DNA of 11,842 bases, from the NCBI GenBank assembly GCA_017619815.1, contig JAFZRR010000046.1, positions 1 through 11,842 on the forward strand. The letters run 5' to 3'. The notes beneath the pieces were generated by a model, which was given only the letters and a program-made list of their open reading frames with translations, was not told where the DNA came from and ran no database searches. This DNA is from Bacilli bacterium. Lineage in GTDB: Bacteria; Bacillota_I; Bacilli_A; RFN20; CAG-826. Position 1 is the first letter of the stretch. Every line of letters starts with the position of its first letter. Shown piece after piece: positions 11,180-11,842 of the stretch. Made by a program: the position numbers and the translations under genes.

Positions 11180-11842
11180 ATGATTTATCTCATATATAGC
11201 AATCAGAGTTCAGAAATTAAAAAAGTCGTCAAAGGTATCGCTAAACAAACCTTACCAGAACGTGACGATATGAATTTTGTCCGTTATGACGGAAATAACA
11301 CGCTTGTACAAGAGATTGTTGATGATGCGAACTACGTTCCACTCGGATACGATAAGAAAGTTGTCGCGGTCGATAATTGCTATTTTTTGATGAAACCAAA
11401 ACCAAGAAATAAGATTGAAAGCGATCAAGATTACAAAACTCTTATTTCTTATTTAAAGAATCCTAATCCAGATTGTGACTTAATTCTCACCGTTCCAACC
11501 GCGGAAGTGGATCAAAATAGTGATATTTTTAAAATCATTAAAGATACAGGAAAAATCACCTTTATGAACGACCCCACAATTAAGGAGTGGAATGAATACG
11601 TTCGTAAAGTAGTTAACGAATATATAACTAAGAATCCAGGTAATAGAATTGATACTGATGCCGTTATGGAACTCGTGGACCGTACTGCAGGAGATATTCC
11701 TTTACTAAGGAATAGTATCATCAAATTATTCTTATATACCAACCATGTGAGATATGAAGATGTCATTCTTTTAGTGACTCGTCCTTTAGAAGATAACACC
11801 TTCCAAATCTTTAACTATTTATTAGATGGTGAAAATGAAAAA
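11180..11842 (+). CDS. holA: DNA polymerase III delta subunit, 5' part
   Basis: The first 221 codons are open to the right edge; the gene continues beyond the window. HolA is the clamp-loader subunit that opens the sliding clamp. The N-terminus MIYLIYSNQSSEIKKVVKGI matches the family's first strand and helix, with no functional P-loop, as expected for delta. KKVVAVDNCYFL (59-70), YLKNPNPDCDLILTVP (91-106) and IKDTGKITFMNDPTIKEW (120-137) follow the usual AAA+-like domain. RTAGDIPLLRNSIIKLFLY (168-186) is the conserved domain II helix, followed by YEDVILLV and PLEDNTFQIFNYLLDG (202-217), the hinge to the collar domain. The order comEA-comEC-holA is standard in Firmicutes. ATG 11180 is supported by this N-terminal match although it lacks a ribosome-binding site. 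Confidence 0.93.
   Translation, partial: MIYLIYSNQSSEIKKVVKGIAKQTLPERDDMNFVRYDGNNTLVQEIVDDANYVPLGYDKKVVAVDNCYFLMKPKPRNKIESDQDYKTLISYLKNPNPDCDLILTVPTAEVDQNSDIFKIIKDTGKITFMNDPTIKEWNEYVRKVVNEYITKNPGNRIDTDAVMELVDRTAGDIPLLRNSIIKLFLYTNHVRYEDVILLVTRPLEDNTFQIFNYLLDGENEK

Noticed and set aside
11512..11799. Minus-strand open frame of 95 codons near the right edge
   Set aside because: It lies wholly inside holA, whose plus-strand translation matches the family throughout; the open frame is a shadow.

Overview
The window reads as chromosomal DNA from a low-GC Firmicutes/Bacilli-type bacterium. The DNA is AT-rich and Lys/Glu/Asn/Ile codons are common. The standard bacterial code applies: mnmA, ruvX and comEA end in TGA and Trp is TGG, so this is not a code-4 Mollicute. 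Two blocks have the classic Firmicutes order: T-box-alaS-ruvX-DUF1292-greA, and comEA-comEC-holA. An uncultured gut-type Bacilli/Erysipelotrichia-like lineage is plausible, but that is inference. Every gene lies on the + strand and the region is dense, with repeated one- to four-base stop/start overlaps (TAATG, ATGA, GTGA). I saw no insertion sequence, CRISPR array, tRNA or rRNA.

Region 1 (1-1706) holds the tail of an unidentified gene, then dtd (D-aminoacyl-tRNA deacylase) and mnmA (tRNA 2-thiouridylase), closed by a hairpin terminator. Both complete genes serve tRNA quality or modification.

Region 2 (1735-4430) is the least explained part. It has three consecutive membrane proteins that share a C-terminal CxxC-x8-CxxC zinc ribbon. 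Two are 4-helix proteins with one ribbon. The third has eight helices and two ribbons and looks like a fusion or duplication. A strong terminator ends this operon.

Region 3 (4440-8542) is a housekeeping block. An alanine T-box leader with a visible GCC specifier and mutually exclusive antiterminator and terminator helices precedes alaS. Then come ruvX, a small acidic DUF1292 protein, and greA behind its own extended -10 promoter, which sits in a perfect inverted repeat.

Region 4 (8560-11842) is a DNA-uptake and replication block. comEA (DNA receptor) is coupled to comEC (DNA channel with an intact metallo-beta-lactamase domain), followed by the first 221 codons of holA (DNA polymerase III delta). 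Signals here are compressed. The greA terminator hairpin contains the comEA Shine-Dalgarno and a promoter-like -10. The comEC stop codon lies in a terminator stem. holA begins six bases after a perfect TATAAT, which predicts a leaderless mRNA.
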